64,000 nt of DNA from Undibacterium pigrum (GCF_003201815.1 NZ_QJKB01000005.1:248001-312000), one strand, 5' to 3'. Shown: positions 17,889-27,924, counted from the first letter of the stretch. Notes: generated by a model from the sequence alone, not told the origin. A program made the numbers and translations.

Positions 17889-18422
17889 ATGCCTGAGCAT
17901 CAAAGACATGATCAATATGAGAGAACTGGCATTGTGTATTCCATCCACGTAGGCCCTGTGACCATTAGTTTTGCGTCAGCAGTAATGACTGTCCCGCGTC
18001 AAATACAACACCAAGACTGGTGCGACGAAGAGGGAGTGTATGTTCCTCAACCCATTGCAATCAAGCAAAATAACTCATTTGCTATCCTGAGAAGTGAAGT
18101 TGGCTCTATGGGAGAAAAAGGGCCTCACCATGTCAAGGTTTGCGAACCGTTTGTCTACACGGTGTCTGACTTGGCAAAACAATTGGTGGGCCAGAAACAG
18201 AATCTGCATACGCTGGATGAGATATTGCAAATCATGATGTTGACGGATTATCCTTGGGGGAAATTGCTGGCATGCAATTGGTATAAGCTTGACTATGTCC
18301 CCGGGTTCGTCTGCTATTATTTATTACCTCATACATGTCCGGCGATCAGCATAGGGACATTGAAGCTGGATTGGCCAACAGTGAATGTCATGCCCAGAGA
18401 TGTTGCTGCTGAGGCAAAATAA
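17889..18422 (+). CDS. Hypothetical protein, 177 aa
   Basis: Not recognised. The frame begins directly after an in-frame stop, so ATG 17889 (MPEHQRHDQY) or the later Met at codon 33 (MTVPRQIQHQ) must be the start; ribosome binding is weak for both. The sequence is mixed alpha/beta with several Cys, His and Trp residues and no signal peptide. A hydrophobic segment (YLLPHTCPAISIG) near the end is too polar for a membrane helix. It lies 40 bp after the HTH gene, so a joint transcript is possible. Base composition is slightly more AT-rich than neighbours, which with the orphan HTH suggests a small acquired patch. Confidence 0.5.
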   Translation: MPEHQRHDQYERTGIVYSIHVGPVTISFASAVMTVPRQIQHQDWCDEEGVYVPQPIAIKQNNSFAILRSEVGSMGEKGPHHVKVCEPFVYTVSDLAKQLVGQKQNLHTLDEILQIMMLTDYPWGKLLACNWYKLDYVPGFVCYYLLPHTCPAISIGTLKLDWPTVNVMPRDVAAEAK

Positions 18423-18738
18423 AAAAGCGTAAAAAGAGATAAGGCCAGGTTTATCTGCATCGCCTCGTGCAAATGGACTATTGCCTGCTTACGCACAGGT
18501 GTAAAATACGACAAACGATGTAAATCAAATTTCCCTGCACAACATTTGTGCAGCCGTAATTGAGATGAATTTGCAAGCTTAGCCACTTTTGCGTCATTTC
18601 TGACGACTTTTGCCAAATTCCATTTGGAAAATTGCCACAAACACCATTCATTACCGTATAAACTTCAAGGCTGTTGGCGCGTTGTGCATCGCAATAAGCT
18701 AGAATGGACTTTTATATATCCGTCCAACCACGTCACTG
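18423..18738. other. 316-bp intergenic region before the FAD oxidoreductase
   Basis: No ORF. It contains a perfect 8-bp hairpin (CTGCACAA 18535-18542 with TTGTGCAG 18546-18553, loop CAT). No confident promoter can be assigned; a TAGAAT box near 18702 lacks a well-spaced -35. Confidence 0.5.
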
Positions 18739-21700
18739 ATGAATGCTCCAGCCCAGATACAGGCCTTGCTCGCAGATGCACCCCAAGGCGCAACACCGAC
18801 CCGCGTGCGGGAAATTCCCTATAACTACACCTCGTTCTCTGACCGCGAAATCGTCATCCGCCTGTTAGGTGAAGATGCATGGCAATTGCTTGATCAATTG
18901 CGCGGCAAACGCCAGACCGGGCGATCTGCGCGCATGCTGTATGAAGTGCTGGGTGATATCTGGGTCGTGCAGCGTAATCCCTATCTGCAAGACGACATGC
19001 TGGACAACCCGCGCCGTCGTCAGGATTTGATTGATGCGCTGAACCACAGGCTGGCTGAAGTAGAAAAACGCCGCCTGAGCACGGTCAACGATGATGCCGA
19101 GCGCAGCAATAGCGTGGAAATCCTGGTGCAGGCTGCCCGCAAGGCCGTGGCAGCATTTTCCAAGGATTTTCGCGACACCTATGATTTGCGCAAAAAAGCC
19201 AACAGGCTGCTGGCGCGCTTCACGGCAAAAGACAATATCAAGTTCGATGGCCTGAGCCGTGTATCGCATGTCACTGATGCAACCGACTGGCGCGTGGAAT
19301 ACCCCTTCGTCGTGCTGACGCCTGACACTGAAGATGAAATGGCTGGCCTCGTCAAAAGCTGTATAGAGCTGGGCCTGACTATCATCCCACGCGGCGGTGG
19401 CACGGGTTATACCGGCGGTGCTATCCCGCTGACGCCTTTGTCGGCCGTCATCAATACAGAAAAACTCGAACAACTGGGCGAGGTCGAAATGACGCGCCTG
19501 CCGGGTGTGGATCGCGATTATGCGGTTATCTATTCAGGTGCCGGTGTGGTCACCAAGCGCGTCTCGGATGCTGCTGAAAAAGCCGGTTTTGTATTTGCCG
19601 TAGACCCAACCTCGGCCGAAGCCTCCTGCATAGGCGGCAACGTCGCCATGAATGCAGGCGGCAAGAAGGCGGTATTGTGGGGCACTGCGCTCGACAATCT
19701 GGCTTCATGGCGCATGGTTGATCCTAACGGTGACTGGCTGGAAGTGACACGCCTTGAGCATAACCTCGGCAAAATCCATGATGTGGAAGTGGCGAAGTTC
19801 AAGCTCGAATGGACACACCCTGGCGAGAAACAGCCCTTCAAGACCGAACAACTTGATATCAAGGGCCGCGTCTTCCGCAAAGAAGGCCTGGGTAAGGACG
19901 TGACAGACAAGTTCCTCGCGGGTTTGCCAGGTGTGCAAAAAGAAGGTTGCGACGGCTTGATTACATCGGCCCGCTGGATCTTGCACAAGATGCCTAAGTT
20001 TGCCCGCACCGTTTGTCTGGAATTTTTTGGTCAGGCACGTGATGCGATACCGAGCATTGTTGAAATCAAGGATTACCTCGATAACGAAACCCGCAAGGGC
20101 GGCGCTATTCTGGCAGGTCTCGAACATCTGGATGAACGCTATCTGCGCGCTGTCGGTTACACGACCAAATCCAAACGCGGTGTCTTGCCCAAGATGGCCT
20201 TGTTTGGCGATATCGTCGGCGATGATGAAAACGCCGTGGCTCAGGCCGCGTCTGAAGTCATACGTATTGCCAATACCCGCGTTGGTGAAGGCTTTGTCGC
20301 CGTCAGCCCTGAAGCGCGCAAGAAATTCTGGCTGGATCGCGCCAAGACGGCAGCGATTTCCAAGCATACCAATGCCTTCAAGATCAATGAAGACGTGGTG
20401 ATACCGCTCAACCGCATGGGTGAATACACCGATGGCATAGAGCGCATCAACATAGAATTATCGATACAAAACAAGCTGGCCTTGCTGGATGGCTTGAAAG
20501 GCTTTTTCGCCAAACGCAATCTGCCGCTGGGCAAGAGTGAAGATGCTGCTGGCGATGATATCCCCGCGTCTGAATTGCTGGAAGACCGCGTCAATGAAGC
20601 CAATGTCTTGCTGCAGGCAGCAGAAGCACGCTGGACTTATCTGCTGAATAATCTCGACAAGCCACTCAGTGCAGCCAAGGCAGAATTGCTGGAATTGGGT
20701 CTGGACAAGCTGGAATTTGTCTTCGATGAAAGATTAAAAATACAGCCTGATGTGACCGTGTTTTCCATCGTCCAAGACAGGACAGTGCGGGTATCCTGGA
20801 AGACAGAAATCCGTGCGCAACTGCGCCAGATTTTCAGCGGCTCTGCCTTCAAGCTGATACTTGATGAATGCGTGGCTGTGCATAAAAAAGTCTTGCGCAG
20901 CCGCGTCTTCGTCGCTCTGCACATGCATGCCGGTGACGGCAACGTGCATACCAACTTGCCTGTTAATTCTGACGATTATGAAATGCTGCAAGTGGCGCAT
21001 CACGCCGTTGCCCGCATCATGGTACTGGCGCGCTCACTGAATGGTGTTATCTCTGGCGAGCATGGCATAGGTATCACCAAGCTGGAATTTTTGACTGAAG
21101 ATGAAATCAAGGATTTCCGCTCGTATAAATTGCGCATAGACCCTGAAGGTCGCTTCAACAAGGGCAAGCTGCTGAACCTGCCAGACTTTGCTGCCGACCT
21201 GCGCAATGCCTACACGCCTTCGTTTGGCCTGATGGGACATGAGTCGCTGATCATGCAGCAAAGCGATATTGGAGCAATCGCCAACAGCGTCAAAGACTGC
21301 CTGCGCTGCGGCAAGTGTAAACCTGTCTGCGCCACCCATGTGCCACGTGCGAATTTGCTGTATTCGCCACGCAATAAAATCCTGGCGACTTCGCTGCTGG
21401 TCGAAGCCTTTTTGTATGAAGAACAGACGCGCCGCGGTATCTCTATCAAGCACTGGGAAGAATTTGAAGACGTGGCCGACCACTGCACGGTCTGCCATAA
21501 ATGCGTAACGCCCTGTCCTGTCGATATCGACTTTGGTGATGTGTCGATGAACATGCGCAATCTCTTGCGCAAGATGGACAAAAAGTCATTCAACCCCGGC
21601 ACGGCATCAGCCATGTTCTTCTTGAATGCCAAAGACCCGGCGACCATCAAGGCGGCGCGTCAGGTGATTTTTGGCTGGGGTGTGGCGGCACAACGTCTCG

Positions 21701-22710
21701 GTAATACGGTATTGAAAAAGCTCGCCAAAAAACAGACCAAGGCACCACCGGCCAGCCTGGGCAAGCCTGTCATACGCGAGCAGGTGATTCATTTCATCAA
21801 CAAGAAAATGCCGGGCAACCTGCCCAAGAAAACGGCGCGTGCCTTGCTGGATATTGAAGATGACAAGATGGTCCCCATCATCCGCAACCCGCAAACCACG
21901 ACAGCAGATACTGAAGCCGTTTTCTACTTCCCTGGCTGCGGTTCAGAAAGGCTGTTCTCACAAGTCGGCCTGGCAACCCAGGCAATGTTGTGGAATGTAG
22001 GCGTGCAAACCGTGCTGCCACCAGGTTACCTGTGCTGCGGTTACCCGCAACGCAGTGCCGGCCAGTTCGACAAGGCCGAGAAGATGATCACCGATAACCG
22101 CGTGCTGTTCCATCGCATGGCGAATACCCTGAACTATCTGGATATCAAGACCGTCGTGGTTTCTTGCGGCACTTGTTATGACCAGATACAGGGCTATGAA
22201 TTCGACAAGATCTTCCCTGGCTGCCGCATCATTGACATCCATGAATTTCTGCTGGAAAAAGATGTCAAGCTGGCCGCAGTGAATGGCACGCGTTATATGT
22301 ATCACGACCCTTGCCATACACCGATGAAATTGCAAGACCCTTTAAAAACGGTGAATGCACTGATCACCACGGTCGATGAAGTCAAGATAGAAAAGAATGA
22401 TCGCTGCTGTGGCGAAGCAGGTACGCTGGCAGTATCGCGTCCTGATATCTCTACCCAGATACGCTTCCGCAAGGAACAGGAAATGAACAAGGGCGCAGAC
22501 AAACTGCGCGCTGACGGCTTCACTGGCGACGTTAAAATCCTGACATCCTGCCCGGCCTGCCTGCAAGGTTTGACGCGCTATGACGAAGATTCGTCTACGA
22601 CCGCAGACTACATCGTCGTCGAAATGGCCAAGCATATTCTGGGACCAGACTGGATGCCGGAATACGTTGCCAAAGCCAATAACGGTGGTATAGAAAGGGT
22701 GCTGGTGTAA
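18739..22710 (+). CDS. Giant FAD-linked oxidase / Fe-S oxidoreductase (D-lactate dehydrogenase-like, DUF3683 type), 1323 aa
   Basis: An N-terminal about 150-residue DUF3683-type region is followed by a PCMH/VAO-type FAD-binding domain ([11 protein letters not shown], residues 217-227). An FAD-oxidase C-domain follows ([14 protein letters not shown] and GEHGIG signatures, about 720-780). Two 4Fe-4S clusters come next: [11 protein letters not shown] from residue 854 and [11 protein letters not shown] from residue 915. Two CCG domains follow (CCGYP near 1098, CCGEAG near 1223). This fuses the GlcD- and GlcF-like parts and resembles YdiJ/Dld-type 2-hydroxyacid dehydrogenases passing electrons to quinone. 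Substrate (D-lactate, D-2-hydroxyglutarate) unproven. The stop overlaps the HIT start by one base. Confidence 0.88.
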   Translation: MNAPAQIQALLADAPQGATPTRVREIPYNYTSFSDREIVIRLLGEDAWQLLDQLRGKRQTGRSARMLYEVLGDIWVVQRNPYLQDDMLDNPRRRQDLIDALNHRLAEVEKRRLSTVNDDAERSNSVEILVQAARKAVAAFSKDFRDTYDLRKKANRLLARFTAKDNIKFDGLSRVSHVTDATDWRVEYPFVVLTPDTEDEMAGLVKSCIELGLTIIPRGGGTGYTGGAIPLTPLSAVINTEKLEQLGEVEMTRLPGVDRDYAVIYSGAGVVTKRVSDAAEKAGFVFAVDPTSAEASCIGGNVAMNAGGKKAVLWGTALDNLASWRMVDPNGDWLEVTRLEHNLGKIHDVEVAKFKLEWTHPGEKQPFKTEQLDIKGRVFRKEGLGKDVTDKFLAGLPGVQKEGCDGLITSARWILHKMPKFARTVCLEFFGQARDAIPSIVEIKDYLDNETRKGGAILAGLEHLDERYLRAVGYTTKSKRGVLPKMALFGDIVGDDENAVAQAASEVIRIANTRVGEGFVAVSPEARKKFWLDRAKTAAISKHTNAFKINEDVVIPLNRMGEYTDGIERINIELSIQNKLALLDGLKGFFAKRNLPLGKSEDAAGDDIPASELLEDRVNEANVLLQAAEARWTYLLNNLDKPLSAAKAELLELGLDKLEFVFDERLKIQPDVTVFSIVQDRTVRVSWKTEIRAQLRQIFSGSAFKLILDECVAVHKKVLRSRVFVALHMHAGDGNVHTNLPVNSDDYEMLQVAHHAVARIMVLARSLNGVISGEHGIGITKLEFLTEDEIKDFRSYKLRIDPEGRFNKGKLLNLPDFAADLRNAYTPSFGLMGHESLIMQQSDIGAIANSVKDCLRCGKCKPVCATHVPRANLLYSPRNKILATSLLVEAFLYEEQTRRGISIKHWEEFEDVADHCTVCHKCVTPCPVDIDFGDVSMNMRNLLRKMDKKSFNPGTASAMFFLNAKDPATIKAARQVIFGWGVAAQRLGNTVLKKLAKKQTKAPPASLGKPVIREQVIHFINKKMPGNLPKKTARALLDIEDDKMVPIIRNPQTTTADTEAVFYFPGCGSERLFSQVGLATQAMLWNVGVQTVLPPGYLCCGYPQRSAGQFDKAEKMITDNRVLFHRMANTLNYLDIKTVVVSCGTCYDQIQGYEFDKIFPGCRIIDIHEFLLEKDVKLAAVNGTRYMYHDPCHTPMKLQDPLKTVNALITTVDEVKIEKNDRCCGEAGTLAVSRPDISTQIRFRKEQEMNKGADKLRADGFTGDVKILTSCPACLQGLTRYDEDSSTTADYIVVEMAKHILGPDWMPEYVAKANNGGIERVLV

Positions 22711-23135
22711 TGAGCATTGTTTGTGAATTATGTGATGCTAGTGCTGGCGATATCCTCGTCAGCACGGATCAGTTACGCGTCATCCTCGTTGATGAGGCTA
22801 GCTACCCCGGCTTTTGTCGCGTCATCTGGAACGCGCATGTGAAGGAAATGACGGACTTGTCAGAAGCAGACAGGACGGTGTTCATGCAAGCCGTCTGGAA
22901 GCTGGAAGCAACCATACGGTCCGTCATGCAGCCACACAAGATGAATGTCGCCAGTCTTGGCAATATGGTGCCGCATCTGCACTGGCATCTGATCCCGCGG
23001 TATACCGATGATGCGCATTTCCCTAATCCTATCTGGGCTGTTGCGCATGGCAATGCTGACCAGGCTGCATTGGACGCACGTCGCAACTTGTTGCCGCAAT
23101 TAAGGCAAACCATTATTTCGAATTTCGCATCATGA
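22710..23135 (+). CDS. HIT-family nucleotide hydrolase, 141 aa
   Basis: The histidine-triad signature HLHWHLIPRY is present near residue 92, with the N-terminal CELCDA segment common in the diadenosine-tetraphosphate hydrolase branch. It probably hydrolyses dinucleoside polyphosphates or nucleoside phosphoramidates in the cytoplasm. The ATG shares one base with the preceding TAA, and its own TGA overlaps the next ATG by four bases, so translation of the three genes is coupled. Confidence 0.9.
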   Translation: MSIVCELCDASAGDILVSTDQLRVILVDEASYPGFCRVIWNAHVKEMTDLSEADRTVFMQAVWKLEATIRSVMQPHKMNVASLGNMVPHLHWHLIPRYTDDAHFPNPIWAVAHGNADQAALDARRNLLPQLRQTIISNFAS

Positions 23136-23551
23136 GCATAGGCAATCCACAACCAACTTCCCTGAATGCACGCACACAATCGCGGGTGCTTGAAGTCGCT
23201 TTTGATGATGGCAAGGCGTTTTCTTTGCCGTTTGAATTGCTGCGCGTGTCTTCGCCTTCTGCCGAAGTACGTGGCCATGGGCCAGGGCAAGAGACCCTGC
23301 AAACGGGCAAGCGCGATGTTGGCATTATTGGCATAGAGCCAGTCGGTAATTATGCGATCAAGCCTATCTTTTCTGACCAGCATAGCTCGGGGATTTTTAC
23401 CTGGGATTATTTGTATTGGCTGGGTGAAAACCAGGCGCAGGTATGGCAGGAGTATCTGGAGAAATTGCAGGCGGCGGGGTTTGTGGGGGAGACGGGGCGG
23501 GATGCGCCTATGGTAGTGAAGGGTGGGGGGAGTTGTGGGACTAAGCATTGA
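23132..23551 (+). CDS. DUF971 domain protein, 139 aa
   Basis: A single small DUF971 domain, related to the N-terminal domain of gamma-butyrobetaine hydroxylase. Signatures are LEVAFDDGKAFSLPFELLRV at the start and GIIGIEPVGNYAIKPIF plus GIFTWDYLYWL in the middle. The Gly-rich end GGGSCGTKH is usual for this branch. Members are thought to assist Fe-S cluster or ubiquinone functions; in related genomes ubiE follows directly. Here ubiE is 3.5 kb away because of an interruption. It overlaps the HIT gene by 4 bp (ATGA). Confidence 0.88.
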   Translation: MSIGNPQPTSLNARTQSRVLEVAFDDGKAFSLPFELLRVSSPSAEVRGHGPGQETLQTGKRDVGIIGIEPVGNYAIKPIFSDQHSSGIFTWDYLYWLGENQAQVWQEYLEKLQAAGFVGETGRDAPMVVKGGGSCGTKH

Positions 23552-23646
23552 GTGAGCATCTATCTCAGATCTCAATTCTCAGATTTCACGTCTCAGGTAT
23601 AGACCAGCACCGCGATCTTTTGATAAGCCGTACACACATTAACGTC

Positions 23647-23671
23647 ATTCCAGCGTGCTTTTAGCTGGAAT
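23647..23671. repeat. ATTCCAGC/GCTGGAAT palindromic repeat
   Basis: ATTCCAGC (23647-23654) and GCTGGAAT (23664-23671) form a hairpin within CGTCATTCCAGCG...GCTGGAATCCAGCG. It resembles the widespread bacterial dispersed palindromes of the form GTCATTCC(C)GC...GGGAATCCAG. Confidence 0.55.
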
Positions 23672-23710
23672 CCAGCGGCGTTCTGGGCATGTAGTAAAGG
23701 TTATTAACAT

Positions 23711-23764
23711 GTAGGTTGGGCTACGCATCATCAGCCCAACACTCAGCCGTTGATCAACGTATGC
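23711..23764 (+). repeat. GTAGGTTGGGCTACG-family repeat, single arm
   Basis: The first 32 bases match the left arms of the hairpins at 31790 and 53579 (GTAGGTTGGGCTACG, then CAGCCCAACACT). The AACGTATGC core found in those loops follows at about 23756, but the inverted right arm is missing. Confidence 0.65.
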
Positions 23765-23840
23765 TCAAGAAAACGAAGCGATATTTCTGAGTTCGTTTTT
23801 TAATTGCCTGCATGCGTTATTTAAGATTGCCGGCCGGTGG

Positions 23841-24100
23841 TAGACCGGCAGCTACCCACCTTTTTGTCTCGCCAAAAAAGGTGGGCCAAAAAGGCGACCC
23901 AGGCGTCGTCGCCCCCTGAAGGGGGTTCCCGTTTGTGCAGTACAAAAAATGGGAAATGCCCAAAACTCGCTGCCCTTGCAGGGCGCACAATCGCTTGCAA
24001 GCGATTGCTGTTACGCAGGCGAAGTGCATGCACTTCGAAACCCCTGCTACACCTCAAACATCGGCCTTTCTTTTTCCATTTTCTGCCTTGCAGCAAAGGC
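23841..24100. repeat. Compound dispersed repeat with internal hairpins
   Basis: It contains several nested palindromes: CCCACCTTTTT/AAAAAAGGTGGG (about 23857-23884), CCCCCTGAAGGGGG (about 23921-23934), CAATCGCTTGCAAGCGATTG (23989-24008) and AGTGCATGCACT (about 24022-24033). All frames translate into low-quality peptides. I recognise this composite as a type of sequence often mis-called as small hypothetical proteins in Burkholderiales; boundaries are approximate. Confidence 0.5.
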
Positions 24101-24208
24101 ATCGACACATGGGAACTGCAAATTCAAAAGCAACACCAAAGTCAAACCCAACTTCAAAACCGACACTAATATGGGTGCTGTTGAGTAGTGTGTGCCCAGC
24201 TTGGTTGC

Positions 24209-24904
24209 CTATTCCAAATCTGCCATATCAAGATAAATCGTCCCCTTAACACCAGCCCGTTTATCCACCTTGTATTGCAAGACCTGCAAAAACTCCGCAT
24301 CTGTCACAGCCTGCAATCCTGTCTTTTTCACCACCACATCAGCCATCGCCGCAGCCGCAGGCACACTGATAGCCAGCACATGATCAAAGTCAGGCCTGCT
24401 GTCAATTTCCTTCAACAGGAAACGTTGCGTGCCACTACCAATCTGATGATAAACAGCCTGCTTGTTCTCCCGCATTTGTGGCGATAACTGGCGGAAGATC
24501 AGGGTTTTTTCTACGACTACCGGCACATCCTTATATTCGGTTTTGCCGCCCTGTTCAAAATGCCCAAGCACTATATTGGCCTTGAATTGTTTCAGTGGCA
24601 GCTTGCTGTCTGCGGCCAGTCTGGCGATCTCGAATTGTTCTGGTTCCATGGTCCACAAGACCAGTTTTTGTTCCAGCCTGGCTTTGATGGCAACATCGAG
24701 CTTTTTATCGAGACAGCGTATTTGCAGTACGACCTGGTAATCATGCGGTGCATGGAACATCGGCAGGTGCGAGACATACATGCCTTCGCTGTTGCCGAAC
24801 AAAAGCATGCCGTGTACGCCCCAGGTGGGGCCGTGTTTGTTTTCAGCATGGGCGCTGAAGATGAAGCAAAAGCTAAGCAGGAATAAAGATAATAAACGTC
24901 TCAT
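24209..24904 (-). CDS. Secreted protein of unknown function, 231 aa
   Basis: The signal peptide MRRLLSLFLLSFCFIFSAHA (residues 1-20) predicts export. The mature part begins ENKHGPTWGVHGMLLFG and is mostly beta-strand and short helices with one Cys; no catalytic motif is seen. Its stop lies at the right edge of the repeat nest, and its start is 4 bp from the stop of the CurA-type reductase, so the two are probably one operon. Not recognised as a named family. Confidence 0.7.
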   Translation of the reverse strand: MRRLLSLFLLSFCFIFSAHAENKHGPTWGVHGMLLFGNSEGMYVSHLPMFHAPHDYQVVLQIRCLDKKLDVAIKARLEQKLVLWTMEPEQFEIARLAADSKLPLKQFKANIVLGHFEQGGKTEYKDVPVVVEKTLIFRQLSPQMRENKQAVYHQIGSGTQRFLLKEIDSRPDFDHVLAISVPAAAAMADVVVKKTGLQAVTDAEFLQVLQYKVDKRAGVKGTIYLDMADLE

Positions 24905-24908
24905 AGCT

Positions 24909-25943
24909 TCACACCTTCACCAGCAATTTGCCGCGATGTTCACCTGTGAATAAAGAATTCAGGGCGCTAGGTAATTGTTCAAAGCCATCGATGATGGTTT
25001 CTTCAAACACCAGTTCACCCGCCTTGACCCAGGGTGAGACGATGGCCAGCATTTCATCCATGCGGTGCAGGTAATCGCGGGCCAGTATGCCTTGTATGGT
25101 GGCGCGCTGGTAGAGCATGTGTTGCAGCAGACGTGGGCCCATTTCCGCTACGTCGAGGCCACCGCTGTACTGGCTGATCTGGCCGCAGATGATGATGCGG
25201 GCGCGGCGTTTGATGATGGGGAGGATGGCGTCGGTGACCATGCCGCCGACATTGTCGAAATACACATCAACACCGCTTGTGAGTTTCAGTATTTCCTGGC
25301 TCAGTGTTACGTCATCGCTGTATGCCTTGTAATCAAGCGTCCAGTCAGCGCCCAGCTTGTCCTTCAGCCATGCGCATTTTTCTGCGCCACCGGCTATGCC
25401 CAATACTTTTGCGCCATGGCGTTTGGCGAATTGCACCACCAGTGAACCAACTGCACCGGCTGCGCCAGATACGACGACCACTTCACCTGCATGCGGCTTG
25501 CCTGCTTCGGTCAGGCCAAACCAGGCGGTGCGGCCCGGCATGCCGAGTACGCCCAGCGCGGTGGATACGGGGGCAATGGTAGGGTCTATCTTTGTCAGTG
25601 CGCTGACATGCACACGCGCATGGCTTTGCCAGCCTGTCATGCCAAATACCCAGTCACCTTCTTTCAGACTGGCGGCATTTGATGCCAGCACCTGGCCGAC
25701 TACACCTGCCGCCTGCACGGTATTGAGCGGGTGTGGTTCCGGGTTATAGGTGGGTTTGGATGACTGGTTGATGCGCATATAGGGGTCTACGCTGATATAG
25801 CGTGCGGCAATCAATACTTCATCGCGGTCCAGGGAGGTATCAAGGAGCTGGTTGCGCAATTCATAGTGTTCATCGCTGACTATGCCTGTGGGATGGCGGC
25901 TGTATATCCATTGCTGGTGTATCTGGTTTTCAATGCTGGTCAT
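24909..25943 (-). CDS. NADP-dependent zinc-less medium-chain oxidoreductase (CurA/leukotriene-B4 dehydrogenase type), 344 aa
   Basis: MDR-superfamily enzyme without zinc ligands. The N-terminal YSRHPTGIVSDEHYEL, then RYISVDPYMR and the Rossmann segment VVVSGAAGAVGSLVVQFAK (about 155-173) are typical of the curcumin reductase/alkenal reductase group, as is DVYFDNVGG. It reduces activated C=C bonds with NADPH in the cytoplasm. It is divergent from a LysR regulator with an intervening palindrome (26022-26040), which suggests it is the regulated target. Confidence 0.88.
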   Translation of the reverse strand: MTSIENQIHQQWIYSRHPTGIVSDEHYELRNQLLDTSLDRDEVLIAARYISVDPYMRINQSSKPTYNPEPHPLNTVQAAGVVGQVLASNAASLKEGDWVFGMTGWQSHARVHVSALTKIDPTIAPVSTALGVLGMPGRTAWFGLTEAGKPHAGEVVVVSGAAGAVGSLVVQFAKRHGAKVLGIAGGAEKCAWLKDKLGADWTLDYKAYSDDVTLSQEILKLTSGVDVYFDNVGGMVTDAILPIIKRRARIIICGQISQYSGGLDVAEMGPRLLQHMLYQRATIQGILARDYLHRMDEMLAIVSPWVKAGELVFEETIIDGFEQLPSALNSLFTGEHRGKLLVKV

Positions 25944-26021
25944 GGCGGGATCAAGTGAGTAAGAGATGCTGATATAGTAGGTCTGTTAAAATGTCTCGTA
26001 AAGCAATATAAATTCACATTT

Positions 26022-26040
26022 AATGTCCAAATTGGACATT
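26022..26040. promoter_or_regulatory. Perfect palindrome, probable LysR operator
   Basis: AATGTCCAA-A-TTGGACATT: two perfect 9-bp arms around a single A. It sits 21 bp upstream of the LysR start and 79 bp upstream of the divergent reductase start. Position and symmetry fit a LysR-type binding site with autoregulation (inference). Confidence 0.65.
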
Positions 26041-26060
26041 TAGGCGAGAACTTAAATAAA

Positions 26061-26999
26061 ATGAACCTGATAGACCTGAAAATCTTTGCCTGTGTAGCCA
26101 GGCAGCCATCGCTGGGGGCCGCGGCGCAGGAGTTGCATTTGACGCCATCAGCAGTGTCGAAAGCCTTGCGCAGGCTGGAAGGGGACCTGGATACGGTCTT
26201 GTTCGACCGTTCTGCCAAGCAACTCAATCTGAATGCCAGCGGCCAGCGCATGCTGGAGTTTGCACGCAACATGCTGGCCATGGCTGAGCAGGCCAGGGCT
26301 GACATGGGTGGTGAACAGGCCAGCTTCAGTTGCCGTGTGGCTGGTCCGGCAATTTTGCTTTGGCGGCTTGCCAGCCAGCTGGCCAGTGCCATGGCGGCTT
26401 ATCCGGCGGCTGACTTGCATATGAGCAGCATGTATGAAGAAGATGCCCTGGCAGCATTGGCCCGCGGCGAAGCCAATACCGCCTTGGTGACGGCAGAGGT
26501 GCTGGATGGCAGGTCGGCTTACTGGTCGCCAGAATGGCAAAGCCTGCCGCTGGGGGCATTGAACTTGCAGTTACTGGCTGGCTTGCAGCATCCGCTGGTG
26601 CTATCTGCGCTGGAGCAGGGGGCTGGCAGGCAAGCTGGGGCATTGCAAGTCAGCAGCGGCCAGGTGCTGGCACATGATTTTGTCAGCCCCACCCGTTCCT
26701 TGTTTTGCGGCAAGCAGCGCGGCAAGCGTTCAGATGGCTGGCGCGACGACCAGTTGCCGCGCAAGATTGCTTACTGGATGGATGATTTGCAATTATTGCT
26801 TTCCATGCTCAAATCAGGCAAGGCGCTGGCCTATCTGCCCGATTTTGCCCTGACTGACCCTGAACTGGTGCGGCTGGAAGTGGTGGATTGCGGCTTTAGC
26901 TGTAGCGAAGAAGTGCATCTGGTCTGGAATGCCAGCACGGCTGCGCAATGGCAACTGGAGCTGGTGACCGCTCTCAAAGATCGGCCCAGCAAGGCCTGA
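26061..26999 (+). CDS. LysR-family transcriptional regulator, 312 aa
   Basis: N-terminal winged HTH (residues 1-60: MNLIDLKIFACVARQPSLGAAAQELHL, then TPSAVSKALRRLE) followed by a periplasmic-binding-like effector domain (about 90-305). It is divergent from the CurA-type reductase and probably controls it. Residues 200-240 contain an unusual insert-like stretch rich in Arg/Lys (CGKQRGKRSDGWRDDQ). Cytoplasmic DNA-binding protein; effector unknown. Confidence 0.9.
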   Translation: MNLIDLKIFACVARQPSLGAAAQELHLTPSAVSKALRRLEGDLDTVLFDRSAKQLNLNASGQRMLEFARNMLAMAEQARADMGGEQASFSCRVAGPAILLWRLASQLASAMAAYPAADLHMSSMYEEDALAALARGEANTALVTAEVLDGRSAYWSPEWQSLPLGALNLQLLAGLQHPLVLSALEQGAGRQAGALQVSSGQVLAHDFVSPTRSLFCGKQRGKRSDGWRDDQLPRKIAYWMDDLQLLLSMLKSGKALAYLPDFALTDPELVRLEVVDCGFSCSEEVHLVWNASTAAQWQLELVTALKDRPSKA

Positions 27000-27088
27000 T
27001 TTTGGCGATAAGGCAAGGCTTTGGCCTGGGGATAGGCTACAATTCTCCCTGATGATACCAATAGCTATGCATGCATGAGGTTAAGAAA

Positions 27089-27823
27089 ATGAGCAATACC
27101 ACCCATTTTGGTTATACCACCGTAGAAGAAGATCAAAAAGTCCACAAGGTTGCTGAAGTCTTTCACTCTGTCGCCGCCAAATACGATGTCATGAATGACA
27201 TGATGTCGGCTGGCTTGCACAGGGTGTGGAAGATCTTCACCGTGGCCCAGGCTGGCGTACGCCCTGGCTTCAAGGTGCTTGATATTGCCGGTGGCACCGG
27301 CGACCTGACCAAGGAATTCGTGCGTCAGGCGGGCAAGACAGGTGAAGTCTGGCATACCGATATCAACGAATCCATGCTCAGGGTAGGGCGTGACCGTCTC
27401 TTGAATAAGGGCCTGATCACCCCCACCTTACTCTGTGACGCAGAAAAATTACCTTTCCAGGATAACTACTTTGACAGAGTGACCGTGGCGTTTGGTTTGC
27501 GCAATATGACACACAAGGATCAGGCACTGGCAGAAATGCAGCGTGTGCTGAAACCAGGTGGCAAGTTGCTGGTGCTGGAGTTTTCCAAAGTGCCGGAAAT
27601 CTTGCAAAAACCTTATGACCTGTATTCATTCAAGGTCTTGCCCTGGATGGGCCAGAAGATAGCTGGCGATGCTGACAGTTATAAATACCTGGCTGAATCG
27701 ATACGCATGCATCCCGATCAGGAAACCCTGAAAACCATGATGGAAACAGCAGGTCTGGAAAGCGTGCAATATTTTAATTTGACAGCAGGTGTGGCTGCAC
27801 TGCACAAGGGTATCAAGTTTTAA
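27089..27823 (+). CDS. ubiE: Demethylmenaquinone/ubiquinone methyltransferase UbiE, 244 aa
   Basis: SAM-dependent class I methyltransferase. Motif I is DIAGGTGDL (residues 65-73); [11 protein letters not shown] and [11 protein letters not shown] are the UbiE family signatures, and the end PGFLVCG-like part is replaced by [15 protein letters not shown], as usual for proteobacteria. It methylates the C-2 position in ubiquinone synthesis. ATG 27089 is chosen because GAGG lies upstream at the right distance; a longer frame starts at 27071. It is first of the cluster ubiE-Tim44-ubiJ-ubiB. Confidence 0.95.
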   Translation: MSNTTHFGYTTVEEDQKVHKVAEVFHSVAAKYDVMNDMMSAGLHRVWKIFTVAQAGVRPGFKVLDIAGGTGDLTKEFVRQAGKTGEVWHTDINESMLRVGRDRLLNKGLITPTLLCDAEKLPFQDNYFDRVTVAFGLRNMTHKDQALAEMQRVLKPGGKLLVLEFSKVPEILQKPYDLYSFKVLPWMGQKIAGDADSYKYLAESIRMHPDQETLKTMMETAGLESVQYFNLTAGVAALHKGIKF

Positions 27824-27924
27824 ATTAATTTGTGAAGTAATAAATTAACCAGTTAGTAGAAGTAGTAAGTGGTAGCAAGTCTTGAATAAGTAGTAAACAA
27901 ACAGGAAACAAAAACAGGAGTCAA

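Larger units (their letters stand above)
23552..24208. other. 657-bp repeat-rich gap (nest of several repeat families)
   Basis: There is no real gene; short frames here lack ribosome binding sites. In order it holds CTCAGAT/CTCAATT-like near-tandem words (about 23566-23597), an ATTCCAGC hairpin (23647-23671), a half-copy of the GTAGGTTGGGCTACG repeat (23711-23764) and a longer compound repeat (about 23841-24100). It marks the left edge of the segment that interrupts the DUF971-ubiE order. Confidence 0.6.

Noticed and set aside
23837..24169. Small plus-strand reading frames in the repeat nest
   Set aside because: They encode the compound repeat, have no ribosome binding sites and read as typical mis-annotations of dispersed repeats.
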